The notes: generated by a model from the letters alone, not told the origin. Shown: positions 1 to 6,027, counted from the first letter of the stretch. The stretch: DNA of 6,655 nt from DAOTTW01 sp034437615 (GCA_034437615.1 DAOTTW010000179.1:1-6655); one strand, 5' to 3'. Program-made: numbers and translations.

Positions 1-28
1 AAAAGTCAAAAGTCAAAAGTCAAAAGGA
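1..28 (+). repeat. 7-bp tandem repeat (AAAAGTC x3 + AAAAGGA) merging with a ribosome-binding site
   Basis: Three exact copies of AAAAGTC occupy 1-7, 8-14 and 15-21. A fourth, diverged unit AAAAGGA sits at 22-28. The diverged unit contains AAGGA, a good Shine-Dalgarno sequence 11 nt before the ATG at 40. The array touches the window start, so more copies may lie upstream. Heptanucleotide short tandem repeats of this kind are known in several bacterial groups. Whether copy number varies here, and whether it affects expression, cannot be seen from one sequence. Confidence 0.75.
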
Positions 29-39
29 TACCGTAACCT

Positions 40-876
40 ATGCGCGAAATAACTGTCGCCATCGTGCAAATGAGTCCACGACTGGGCGAACCGGAAGAAA
101 ACCTCGTCAAAATGTCCGAGATGATCTCGACCATCGCCTCACAGCAGAAAGTTGACCTGATCGTCTTTCCAGAGCTAGTCACAAGCGGCAATGAATTGGG
201 CCTGCGCTTTACGGAAATCGCACAGCGCGTACCGGGACCGACAATTAACCTGCTGGCGCAGCGTGCCAATGACTACGGCATCTTCATCGCCTTCGGCATG
301 GCCACCAAAGAAAAGGTCGAGAGCGTGCTGTATAACTCGGCGGTGCTGGTCGGGCCGGATGGTGAACTCGTGGATGTGTATAACAAAATCCACCTGCGTG
401 GCGAGGAACGCATGGCCTTCCGTGAGGGGCATAAGCTGCCCGTCGCAGAGACCGAAATCGGCAACATCGGCCTGATGATCGGCTATGACCTGGCCTATCC
501 TGAAGTGGCACGCAGCCTCGCGCTAGAACGCGCCGAGATTGTTGTCGTGGTCGCCAACTGGGAAGCCAGCGACATCGACGAATGGAAGACCTATGCGCGT
601 TCGCGTGCATATGAGAATTCCGTGTATATCGTCGCGGCCAACCGCGTCGGTGAGGATGTGACGCTGAACTTCGGCGGCGAAAGCATGGTCATCGGTCCAC
701 GTGGCGAGATTTACGCCTCACTAGCGGATGAGACGGACGAGACAACCGGCGCACCCAAAGAGGGCTACGCGATTGCCCGCATCGACCTGGACGACGTGCG
801 CCGCAACCGCGAAGAATATCAGTTCATCCAGACGCGCCAACCGGCTGTTTATCGGCCCATCGTCCGCAAATACTAA
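40..876 (+). CDS. Nitrilase-superfamily (CN hydrolase) protein lacking the catalytic cysteine
   Basis: This 278-residue protein has the normal length and layout of a single-domain carbon-nitrogen hydrolase. The family cleaves amide or nitrile C-N bonds in the cytoplasm with a Glu-Lys-Cys triad. Glu45 is in VFPELVTSG and Lys116 in YNKIHLRGEE, with a further conserved-type Glu at 122-123. The third motif reads GLMIGYDLAYPE (residues 144-155), where the family has ICYD followed by PE. Position 148 is therefore Gly (codon GGC at 481-483) instead of Cys. No Cys occurs anywhere in the protein, so none can substitute nearby. The later blocks (VVVVANWEAS, ARSRAYEN, AANRVG, GESMVIGPRGE) are intact, so the fold is probably kept. 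Start ATG 40 has AAGGA 11 nt upstream. The stop overlaps the convergent TOPRIM gene by 4 bp. I infer a pseudoenzyme, or an enzyme with altered chemistry. The substrate of the parent family cannot be named. Confidence 0.93.
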   Translation: MREITVAIVQMSPRLGEPEENLVKMSEMISTIASQQKVDLIVFPELVTSGNELGLRFTEIAQRVPGPTINLLAQRANDYGIFIAFGMATKEKVESVLYNSAVLVGPDGELVDVYNKIHLRGEERMAFREGHKLPVAETEIGNIGLMIGYDLAYPEVARSLALERAEIVVVVANWEASDIDEWKTYARSRAYENSVYIVAANRVGEDVTLNFGGESMVIGPRGEIYASLADETDETTGAPKEGYAIARIDLDDVRRNREEYQFIQTRQPAVYRPIVRKY

Positions 877-1472
877 CCATCTGTTCCCCTCAAATATTCA
901 AGGGCTTTCAGGCAGCGATCTAAGCTGTCAGAATGCCCTCTGGCTGCTTCTAGACGCCATTTCTCATGTACAAATTCAATAATGTGCGTTGCATATCCTT
1001 CACCAACCTTTGCACCACTGTCGTGTCGTGGAACCATGCCTTGCCTTCGTTCCTGATTCGCATATCGGCTTGCCAAATTGATGATAGTTTGTTTGGGTTC
1101 AGGGTCTGCATCTGGTTCCAACGGTACGCGATTAAGACCAGCACTCAGGAATGTTGCCATGCGTTCGCGATCTGCCATCAGCCAAGCCTCGACTTCTCTC
1201 ACAGCGATGCGTAATATCATCTTCGACCTTGCATTAGGCAATATAATGCTCAAATACTCAGGCGCACAACCAGCATCGTTATCCAAATCAACAATCACGA
1301 GCCAGTCAAGAACTGCTGCCGTTCTGTTGTACTCTGGTAACTTCCTAAGGAGCTTGGCTTTGCCGCCCTGGTTCAGAACAACATATTCAGCTTTATCGAA
1401 GCCCACATATGATAATATTTCGTGCGCTACAGCAACGTCTACAATGCCTTCGACGACAACCTGCAAATACAC
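873..1472 (-). CDS. Small TOPRIM-domain protein, DUF4276-like, partner of the ATPase
   Basis: The protein is 199 residues from the preferred GTG start. A TOPRIM fold is indicated by VVVEG near the N-terminus (Glu8, Gly9) and by the acidic IVDLDND motif (Asp62, Asp64, Asp66), the Mg-binding residues of TOPRIM nucleases and primases. A further strong block, RIAVREVEAWLMADRE (residues 88-103), resembles small TOPRIM-like DUF4276-type proteins encoded beside ABC-type ATPases; that placement is from memory. The GTG at 1472 lies 7 nt after the ATPase stop and has GGAG upstream. GTG 1523 and ATG 1508 are in frame and would overlap the ATPase gene, but neither has a visible ribosome-binding site. Starting at 1472 also places the first TOPRIM strand at the N-terminus, as usual. 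The likely role is a nuclease effector controlled by the ATPase, probably translationally coupled to it. The gene is AT-richer than its flanks. The function is inferred. Confidence 0.85.
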   Translation of the reverse strand: MYLQVVVEGIVDVAVAHEILSYVGFDKAEYVVLNQGGKAKLLRKLPEYNRTAAVLDWLVIVDLDNDAGCAPEYLSIILPNARSKMILRIAVREVEAWLMADRERMATFLSAGLNRVPLEPDADPEPKQTIINLASRYANQERRQGMVPRHDSGAKVGEGYATHIIEFVHEKWRLEAARGHSDSLDRCLKALEYLRGTDG

Positions 1473-1479
1473 TGTCCAA

Positions 1480-2619
1480 TTAACTCCATAGTGGTAGCTG
1501 ATGCGCATTTTCTGGCGTAACACGTTCCAGAGCTTCGGAGGCGGTTAAGCCAGCTTGTAGCAGTTGTTTTATCTCAGAATTTGAAGCACCGCTAATAATC
1601 TCTGTGCCTCTTTGTATTGGTCGAAACAATAAAACCTCATCTGCTGCGATGCCCTTATCGTTTAAAAGCTCGCTGCTGTGCGTACTGATAATGAGTTGAC
1701 GTAGTGCTCTTTTTCGCGCTCGTTGAACACTATACATCATCTGTGGTAGATGTCTAACGATTCCAGGATGCAAGGATAACTCGGGTTCTTCTAGCAATAG
1801 CGGGCCATCATCTGCTTGAAGCGCCCACAATAACCCTATCAAACGCAAGGTGCCGTCTGAGAATTCTTGCTCGTTTTGCCAAGCCCCCTTTGGCGGCCAA
1901 TGTTGATATTTTGCGCGAAGGTGCGCAATGCCGCGATCATCACGATGCCATTCCAGGTCTGAAAAATACGGTATTGCTTTAGATAGCGCCGTCTGTATGC
2001 GCCTCAGATTTGCATTTCGGCTTCTGCTATGAACTTGCGCAAGCTGCTCTAAGAAGTCGCTACCGAAGGGGTCTTGTGTTTGTGCTTCATAGCGATCTGC
2101 ATCACGGACTAACTGCGGTACTATGTGAATATAGCGAACAGAGGAGAAGAAGTCGGTAATATCTCGGAAATCGAGATTGGCAAAAGTCTGCTCAAGTTGT
2201 GTCTGACTAAGGCGCTTGCGATCCTTCTTGTCGTCTTCATTAGGACGCTTCAGAATTAGCTCATTATTTTTCTTAACCACTTCTTCTTTTAAAAATGGCT
2301 CTCCATTTTTCTCTTGGTTAAACGCAATTCGATACTGCCATATCTGTTTTTCATCTTGGGTCAGTTCAACTTCAATGGCTACATCTGTATCGGGGTGTCT
2401 TGCAGCAAGGTTACGTATACTGGAAACACCCCTTCTGCTGAGTATTGCTTTCTGAAAACCACCACCAGTAGCGACCAAATCATGCAAAAAGCGAAATACA
2501 TCCAGGAAGTTCGACTTCCCAGATGCATTTGCACCGACCAGAAAAGCACGCCGTTCCAATTGCACGTCCACATCTGCAAAGTTACGCCAATTTTTCAAGC
2601 GAATTCTGGTAAATTGCAT
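1480..2619 (-). CDS. ABC-type/OLD-like ATPase (AAA_21 type) of a two-gene conflict-system candidate
   Basis: This 379-residue protein carries a full ABC-class ATPase core of the RecF/SMC/OLD kind. The N-terminal MQFTRIRLKNWRNF strand is typical of the family. Walker A is GANASGKS (29-36), the ABC signature FSDGT (253-257), Walker B LLLEEPE with the catalytic Glu (274-280), and the switch His is in ISTHSS (His314). The segment between Walker A and the signature (about 60-240) is charged and would form the arm or dimerisation region. There is no fused TOPRIM domain. Instead a separate TOPRIM gene follows 7 nt downstream, resembling OLD nucleases split into two genes, or the ATPase-TOPRIM order of PARIS. 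Start ATG 2619 has AGGGA 9 nt upstream (2629-2633). The coding sequence is clearly AT-richer than the nitrilase and chelatase genes, suggesting acquisition. No convincing own promoter was found in the 43-nt AT-rich gap upstream. A defence role is inference; the ATPase assignment is firm. Confidence 0.92.
   Translation of the reverse strand: MQFTRIRLKNWRNFADVDVQLERRAFLVGANASGKSNFLDVFRFLHDLVATGGGFQKAILSRRGVSSIRNLAARHPDTDVAIEVELTQDEKQIWQYRIAFNQEKNGEPFLKEEVVKKNNELILKRPNEDDKKDRKRLSQTQLEQTFANLDFRDITDFFSSVRYIHIVPQLVRDADRYEAQTQDPFGSDFLEQLAQVHSRSRNANLRRIQTALSKAIPYFSDLEWHRDDRGIAHLRAKYQHWPPKGAWQNEQEFSDGTLRLIGLLWALQADDGPLLLEEPELSLHPGIVRHLPQMMYSVQRARKRALRQLIISTHSSELLNDKGIAADEVLLFRPIQRGTEIISGASNSEIKQLLQAGLTASEALERVTPENAHQLPLWS
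1484..1487 (-). promoter_or_regulatory. Ribosome-binding site GGAG for the TOPRIM gene, inside the ATPase C-terminus
   Basis: On the minus strand GGAG lies within the last codons of the ATPase gene, 11 nt before GTG 1472 and just before the ATPase TAA (1480-1482). This is the only Shine-Dalgarno-like sequence near the candidate starts and is why GTG 1472 is preferred. The arrangement suits translational coupling. The spacing is slightly long. Confidence 0.45.
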
Positions 2620-2662
2620 GAGGTTTCATCCCTGCCTATTCTTTTATTTGATTACAATAAAG

Positions 2663-3457
2663 TTAACGGTCGATCTCTGCGCGGACCGTCTCTAGCAGGT
2701 TCTCGGCACGCATCTGCGAAAGCGTGTAGCACGGCCCGCCCAGCCGATCCGCCAGCCGCTTCGCCAGGCCCTGATCGAAGGCGACGTGCTCCATGTTGAT
2801 CGTCACAGAACGTACCTCGGCCTCGTGGATCATGTGCGCGATGGTGTGCGCCTCATCCAGCGGCGACATTTCCTCACTGATCGACACATTCCCCGCGCCA
2901 TCCGTCAGCAGAATCAACAACGGCATCACATCCGGGTGCGTCAGCATCTCGCGCTTGATCGTCTCATAGCACAGGAACAGCCCCGCCGAAAGCGGCGTCT
3001 TGCCGCCCACCGGAATATCGGCCAGCGCTTGTTTCGCCAAAATCACGGAGTTGGTCGGCGGCAGCACCAGCGAGGCGCGGTCCTTCTGAAAGACGACCAA
3101 GCCCACACGATCACGGCGCTGATACGCATCCGTCAGCAGCGACAGGATCGCGCCCTTCGTAGCCTGCATACGCTCGGATACAGCCATCGACCACGACGCA
3201 TCCACCGCAAATAGGATCAGGTTGGCGGCTTTCTTCACGCGCACCTTGCGCTGTAGGTCGCTGCGACGCAGTGCGTAGGCCATGCCTGTCTCTGCTTTTT
3301 GTTCTTCGCGGGCTTTCTGATAGGGGGCGGCAGCGCGTAGCGTGGCATCAAAGGCGATGTCGCTGGTCTGGTTCCCTGCCGGGCGTGAGCGGATGTAGCG
3401 CCCACGTTTGCGGTCTGTGCGCGTGACGGAACGCCTGCCAGCAGCGCGCCGTGTCAT
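2663..3457 (-). CDS. chlD: VWA-domain half of a ChlD/BchD-like chelatase subunit, expressed by -1 frameshift
   Basis: The 264 residues from ATG 3457 hold a ChlD-type basic segment (GRRSVTRTDRKRGRY, 7-21), the DIAFDATLRAAAPYQ block (33-47) and a VWA domain. The VWA metal-ion site is complete: DASWS (Asp86, Ser88, Ser90), Thr154 in GKTPLSAG, and Asp186 in LTDG. In chelatases this domain bridges the AAA+ ring to the large catalytic subunit. ATG 3457 is probably not the true beginning. It has no Shine-Dalgarno, and the same frame stays open upstream to 3631 with linker-like sequence (58 residues, including DARWWEGGQQ and FQTRKLDTNIDK) but no ATG, GTG or TTG. A stop at 3638-3640 closes it, inside the A9 run that ends the AAA+ frame. 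Reading -1 at that run gives a 694-residue AAA-linker-VWA protein, the usual ChlD size. Whether it serves a Mg or a cobalt chelatase cannot be told, as no ChlH/CobN gene is in view. Confidence 0.88.
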   Translation of the reverse strand: MTRRAAGRRSVTRTDRKRGRYIRSRPAGNQTSDIAFDATLRAAAPYQKAREEQKAETGMAYALRRSDLQRKVRVKKAANLILFAVDASWSMAVSERMQATKGAILSLLTDAYQRRDRVGLVVFQKDRASLVLPPTNSVILAKQALADIPVGGKTPLSAGLFLCYETIKREMLTHPDVMPLLILLTDGAGNVSISEEMSPLDEAHTIAHMIHEAEVRSVTINMEHVAFDQGLAKRLADRLGGPCYTLSQMRAENLLETVRAEIDR

Positions 3458-3618
3458 CTTGTCGATATTGGTATCGAGTTTGCGCGTCTGGAATTCGGCG
3501 TTGGCCTGAATCTGCTGGCCACCTTCCCACCAGCGTGCGTCAGCCCCGGAAAATGCATCTTGCTTAGAGGCTGCTGGCTCCTGCGTCGTATCCGGGGCTT
3601 GCTGCTCGCCTTCTGCGC

Positions 3619-4746
3619 TTACCTGCTCACTTTTTTTTTACTGCGCGTCTGCTGCTCGGAGGTCTGGCCTTCTTCGCCCGTCTCTTGCTCTTCGCCGTCG
3701 CCTTCCTGGTCCATCTCGTCTTTCGCCTGCTGCTTGATGGATTCCAGATCGGCTTGTTGCGCGGCGAACGGGCCACCCTTACGACGATGCCGCAGGGCCA
3801 TATCTGCAACGGCGTCCACATCTTGCATCAGGATATTCTTACGCCCCTGATACGCTGCATGGGCACGCGCCGCTTTGAGGATCACGAGGTCAGCGCGGTG
3901 GCCGTCAATTTGCGCCTTGCTGGTGATTTTCGTGATGTAGGTCAGCACGTTCGGGTTGCGGTCATCGACCTTATCCAGGATGCCCCGCGCTGTCATGATG
4001 CGCTCGGCTTCGCTTTGCTCGTGGGTGTTCCATTCGTCCATAAAATCATCGGGGTCGTCCTCAAAGCGGATGTGACGCTCCAAGATGCGGATGCGCTCTT
4101 GCTGGGTATGGATGCCTTCGACGTTCACCGACAGCGCGAAGCGATCCAGCAATTGCGGGCGCAAATCACCTTCTTCCGGGTTCATCGTGCCCACCAGGAT
4201 AAAGCGCGCCGGGTGGCTGAAGCTGATGCCCTCACGCTCCACCACATTGCGACCCATCGCGGCGCTATCCAGCAGCAGATCGACAATGTGATCGTCCAGC
4301 AGGTTGACCTCGTCAATATACAGCACACCACGATTCGCGCTGGCCAGCACACCCGGTTCAAAGTGCTTTTCGCCCTGCTGGATGGCCTTTTCGATGTCCA
4401 GCGTGCCGACAACGCGGTCTTCTGTCGCGCTTACGGGCAGGTCGATAAAGCTGATGCGGCGCGTCTCTACCGGAATATCATCACTCTGCCCATAGCGCTC
4501 CTGGGTCACATCGGACCAGCTAGCGGGGCGGCGCGGGTCATCGTTAAATGGGGAATCTGCGATCACCTGAATTTCAGGCAGCAGGGCGGCTAGCGCACGG
4601 GCAGCAGTCGATTTACCCGTGCCACGTTCACCGCGAATCAGCACGCCGCCGATGCGCATATCAATAGCATTCAGGACCAGGGCCAGTTTCATTTCATCCT
4701 GGCCGACAATAGCGGTAAAAGGATAGACAATAGGACGATTGCTCAT
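3619..4746 (-). CDS. ChlI/BchI-like AAA+ ATPase; zero-frame product of the chlD gene
   Basis: This 375-residue protein is a chelatase-type AAA+ ATPase with all catalytic motifs. Walker A is GERGTGKST (39-47) and Walker B VLYIDEVN (141-148). The chelatase signature ATEDRVVGTLDIEKA spans 107-121. Sensor 1 is TMNPEEGD (Asn189), a likely arginine finger is in LLDRFAL (Arg202), and sensor 2 is GHRAD (Arg284). Such proteins form hexamers that power metal insertion into tetrapyrroles. Typical ChlD AAA domains are often degenerate, so intact motifs suit a product that also acts alone as the ChlI-type subunit. After about residue 340 comes an acidic tail, then SKKKVSR and a stop just after the A9 slip site. 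The frame ends where a full ChlD would continue into its linker. ATG 4746 has GAGGAAG about 11 nt upstream and a strong promoter at 4788-4816. The gene is divergent from the 4986-5990 gene. Confidence 0.92.
   Translation of the reverse strand: MSNRPIVYPFTAIVGQDEMKLALVLNAIDMRIGGVLIRGERGTGKSTAARALAALLPEIQVIADSPFNDDPRRPASWSDVTQERYGQSDDIPVETRRISFIDLPVSATEDRVVGTLDIEKAIQQGEKHFEPGVLASANRGVLYIDEVNLLDDHIVDLLLDSAAMGRNVVEREGISFSHPARFILVGTMNPEEGDLRPQLLDRFALSVNVEGIHTQQERIRILERHIRFEDDPDDFMDEWNTHEQSEAERIMTARGILDKVDDRNPNVLTYITKITSKAQIDGHRADLVILKAARAHAAYQGRKNILMQDVDAVADMALRHRRKGGPFAAQQADLESIKQQAKDEMDQEGDGEEQETGEEGQTSEQQTRSKKKVSR
3628..3642 (-). other. Probable -1 frameshift/slippage site (A9) joining the AAA+ and VWA frames of chlD
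   Basis: On the minus strand the AAA+ frame reads AGT AAA AAA AAA GTG AGC AGG TAA, with nine A at 3639-3631. It contains an A AAA AAA heptamer in the right phase for simultaneous tRNA slippage. A one-base backward shift gives AAA AGT GAG CAG and enters the VWA frame, which runs open to 2663. The run lies in the acidic, presumably disordered linker (Asp/Glu-rich from about residue 342). Either ribosomal -1 frameshifting or transcriptional slippage would work. I saw no clear Shine-Dalgarno 10-15 nt upstream and no strong downstream stem-loop. A natural mutation or a homopolymer sequencing error remains possible. Confidence 0.7.
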
Positions 4747-4787
4747 ACGTGAATAGACTTCCTCGTATAGCTGTAATGAAGTGGACC

Positions 4788-4816
4788 ATTATAGGGCGGC
4801 GCAAAGGACATGACAA
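4788..4816 (-). promoter_or_regulatory. Sigma70-type promoter for the chelatase gene (TTGTCA-17-TATAAT)
   Basis: On the minus strand, TTGTCA (4816-4811) and a perfect TATAAT (4793-4788) are separated by exactly 17 bp. Transcription would begin near 4781, leaving a leader of about 35 nt that contains GAGGAAG before ATG 4746. The -35 region overlaps one of two plus-strand GACAATA direct repeats (4812-4818 and 4828-4834, 16 bp apart). These could be an operator, but that is speculative. Confidence 0.7.
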
Positions 4817-4903
4817 TAGGGGGACACGACAATAACACAGACAACAAACGGTACTGTAGGGGTTTGGCGTGCCATACCCAAAGAAACCCCAAACGGCCTC
4901 GGC

Positions 4904-4932
4904 TTGTTTACAGAGCGTTCAGGCGCTATACT
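4904..4932 (+). promoter_or_regulatory. Probable promoter for the unrecognised gene at 4986 (TTGTTT-17-TATACT)
   Basis: TTGTTT (4904-4909) and TATACT (4927-4932, one mismatch from TATAAT) are 17 bp apart. Predicted transcription start is near 4939, about 47 nt before ATG 4986. The promoter falls inside the longer open frame that begins at GTG 4869, which argues for the shorter start. The -35 is weak beyond its TTG core. Confidence 0.5.
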
Positions 4933-4985
4933 CGAAACGTAATGTTTTTCAAACACACATAGCGGCGAAACATGGGCAAAGCATC

Positions 4986-5990
4986 ATGAGTGACTCACCA
5001 CCCGTCACAATCCTAATTGACGACCGCATCCGCCTGCTGGCTGCTGCTTTGGCGGGCACCGACTATCCACAACAAGCACAGGCCCGCAAGCGCCACTACG
5101 TTCACTCTCATGCACGCGCCACCAGCAAATACCTGTGGGATAACCGCCACAGCACACACCCGGCGGTGCAGGGCTTGCAGGCGCTGCTGAACGCCAACGT
5201 ACCACTAGAAGCGCTGTATACGCTGGCGCTGACGTGGGGCTGGCCGGGGCTGAAGGCGACTGTGCTGCCTAAATGGGTGCCGCAGGGCTGGAATCAGCAG
5301 ATGTGGGCCTTTTACGAAGCAGCAGACCTGAAAAGCTACTGGTATAACCAGCGCGTCGCCTGGGATAACGCCAGGGGCCAGGCGCAGCGCGTCTTTGCCG
5401 AGGTCCACTTCCGCGATTTTCTGCGCCCGTTTATCGGCGACATCCCCGAAGACCTGGCCTTCATGCCCAATATCAGCTACCCAGCAGATCATGAAGTCGG
5501 CGTTCGAGCAGGCCAGCAATTGCTGGTCATCACGCCGCCGCCGCTGGCCTGGGGTGATAGCCCGCCCTGGCCCTACGACGAGGAAACCATGATTACGCAC
5601 TCGCTGCGTGCTGCCCTGACGCAATATGGCCGCCTGCTGCTCAAGCGCTATCTGCGGGCGCACAAAGCCCAGGTTGACGAGGCCAAGCAGAAAGAATTGC
5701 CCATCAGCGATGCGATGAGGCTAGCCTATAGCACCTGGGAACAGCAATTCATCGCGTTGTTCATCGCCGCTGCCGTCGCCATTTACCTGGAGGATTACGT
5801 CAGCCCATACGAGGCGAAAGCCTACATGCTGATGGAGAAGAAGACACGCGGCATGACGCTGCTGCCCGGCACGGTGAGCGTGCTGCGGCGCTATCTGCAA
5901 GAGCGCGGCCAACGCTATAACACGCTGGCTGAGTTCTTATCCGTTTTCCCGACGCAGTTGCGCGTGGCAAAACGCATCGTCACGCTATGA
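4986..5990 (+). CDS. Conserved-looking hypothetical protein of unrecognised family
   Basis: The preferred start ATG 4986 gives 334 residues. The frame stays open to GTG 4869 (373 residues), but the extra 39 residues are low-complexity and a promoter lies within that stretch. The Shine-Dalgarno before 4986 is poor. I do not recognise the family. Visible features, counted from ATG 4986, are a Trp/Tyr-rich middle (for example WNQQMWAFYE at 102-111, then KSYWYNQR), PNISYP at 161-166, TPPPLAWGDSPPWPYDEE at 183-200, and a hydrophobic, probably buried helix FIALFIAAAVAIYLED at 255-270. After this come YEAKAYMLMEKK and a basic C-terminal region. There is no signal peptide, no clear transmembrane segment and no HExxH zinc motif. 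The soluble, helical, aromatic-rich composition and codon use match the neighbouring GC-rich genes, so this is likely a native gene. It may be co-transcribed with the thioesterase gene 37 nt downstream. No function is proposed. Confidence 0.8.
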   Translation: MSDSPPVTILIDDRIRLLAAALAGTDYPQQAQARKRHYVHSHARATSKYLWDNRHSTHPAVQGLQALLNANVPLEALYTLALTWGWPGLKATVLPKWVPQGWNQQMWAFYEAADLKSYWYNQRVAWDNARGQAQRVFAEVHFRDFLRPFIGDIPEDLAFMPNISYPADHEVGVRAGQQLLVITPPPLAWGDSPPWPYDEETMITHSLRAALTQYGRLLLKRYLRAHKAQVDEAKQKELPISDAMRLAYSTWEQQFIALFIAAAVAIYLEDYVSPYEAKAYMLMEKKTRGMTLLPGTVSVLRRYLQERGQRYNTLAEFLSVFPTQLRVAKRIVTL

Positions 5991-5995
5991 ACGCC

Positions 5996-6019
5996 GACAC
6001 GCTGACACGCTGACAGGCT
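5996..6019 (+). repeat. Three tandem 8-bp units (GACACGCT, GACACGCT, GACAGGCT)
   Basis: Two exact copies at 5996-6003 and 6004-6011 and a third with one mismatch at 6012-6019 fill most of the 37-nt gap between two plus-strand genes. The array ends just before AGGAG (6021-6025). It may be a recent slipped-strand duplication in the leader of the thioesterase gene. No function is evident. Confidence 0.6.
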
Positions 6020-6027
6020 CAGGAGCT

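Noticed and set aside
1078..1491. 137-codon plus-strand open frame opposite the TOPRIM gene
   Set aside because: Antisense to TOPRIM and REVEAWL motifs; Ser/Thr-rich product without family features.
1473..1523. GTG 1523 or ATG 1508 as start of the TOPRIM gene
   Set aside because: Both would overlap the ATPase gene and lack a Shine-Dalgarno; GTG 1472 has GGAG upstream and places the first TOPRIM strand at the N-terminus.
2786..3214. 142-codon plus-strand open frame opposite the VWA domain
   Set aside because: Arg/His/Gln-rich, biased translation typical of a shadow frame; the opposite strand has a complete VWA metal site.
2663..3631. VWA frame as an independent gene or a decayed pseudogene
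   Set aside because: No start codon or ribosome-binding site precedes the conserved linker, and both frames are otherwise undamaged and meet exactly at an A9 run, so a frameshift-expressed half of one gene fits better. A sequencing error in the run cannot be excluded.
3685..4593. 302-codon plus-strand open frame opposite the chelatase AAA+ gene
   Set aside because: It is the antisense of a gene with clear AAA+ motifs; the long opening follows from GC-rich codon bias, and the product shows no family motif or start signal.
4907..4932. TTTACA (4907-4912) as the -35 box paired with TATACT
   Set aside because: The spacer would be only 14 bp; TTGTTT at 4904-4909 gives 17 bp.
4869..4985. GTG 4869 as start of the unrecognised gene
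   Set aside because: The extra 39 residues look non-coding, and a TTGTTT-17-TATACT promoter lies within them; ATG 4986 is preferred, although its ribosome-binding site is weak.
5205..5663. 152-codon minus-strand open frame inside 4986-5990
   Set aside because: Shadow of the plus-strand gene, with no ribosome-binding site or recognisable domain.
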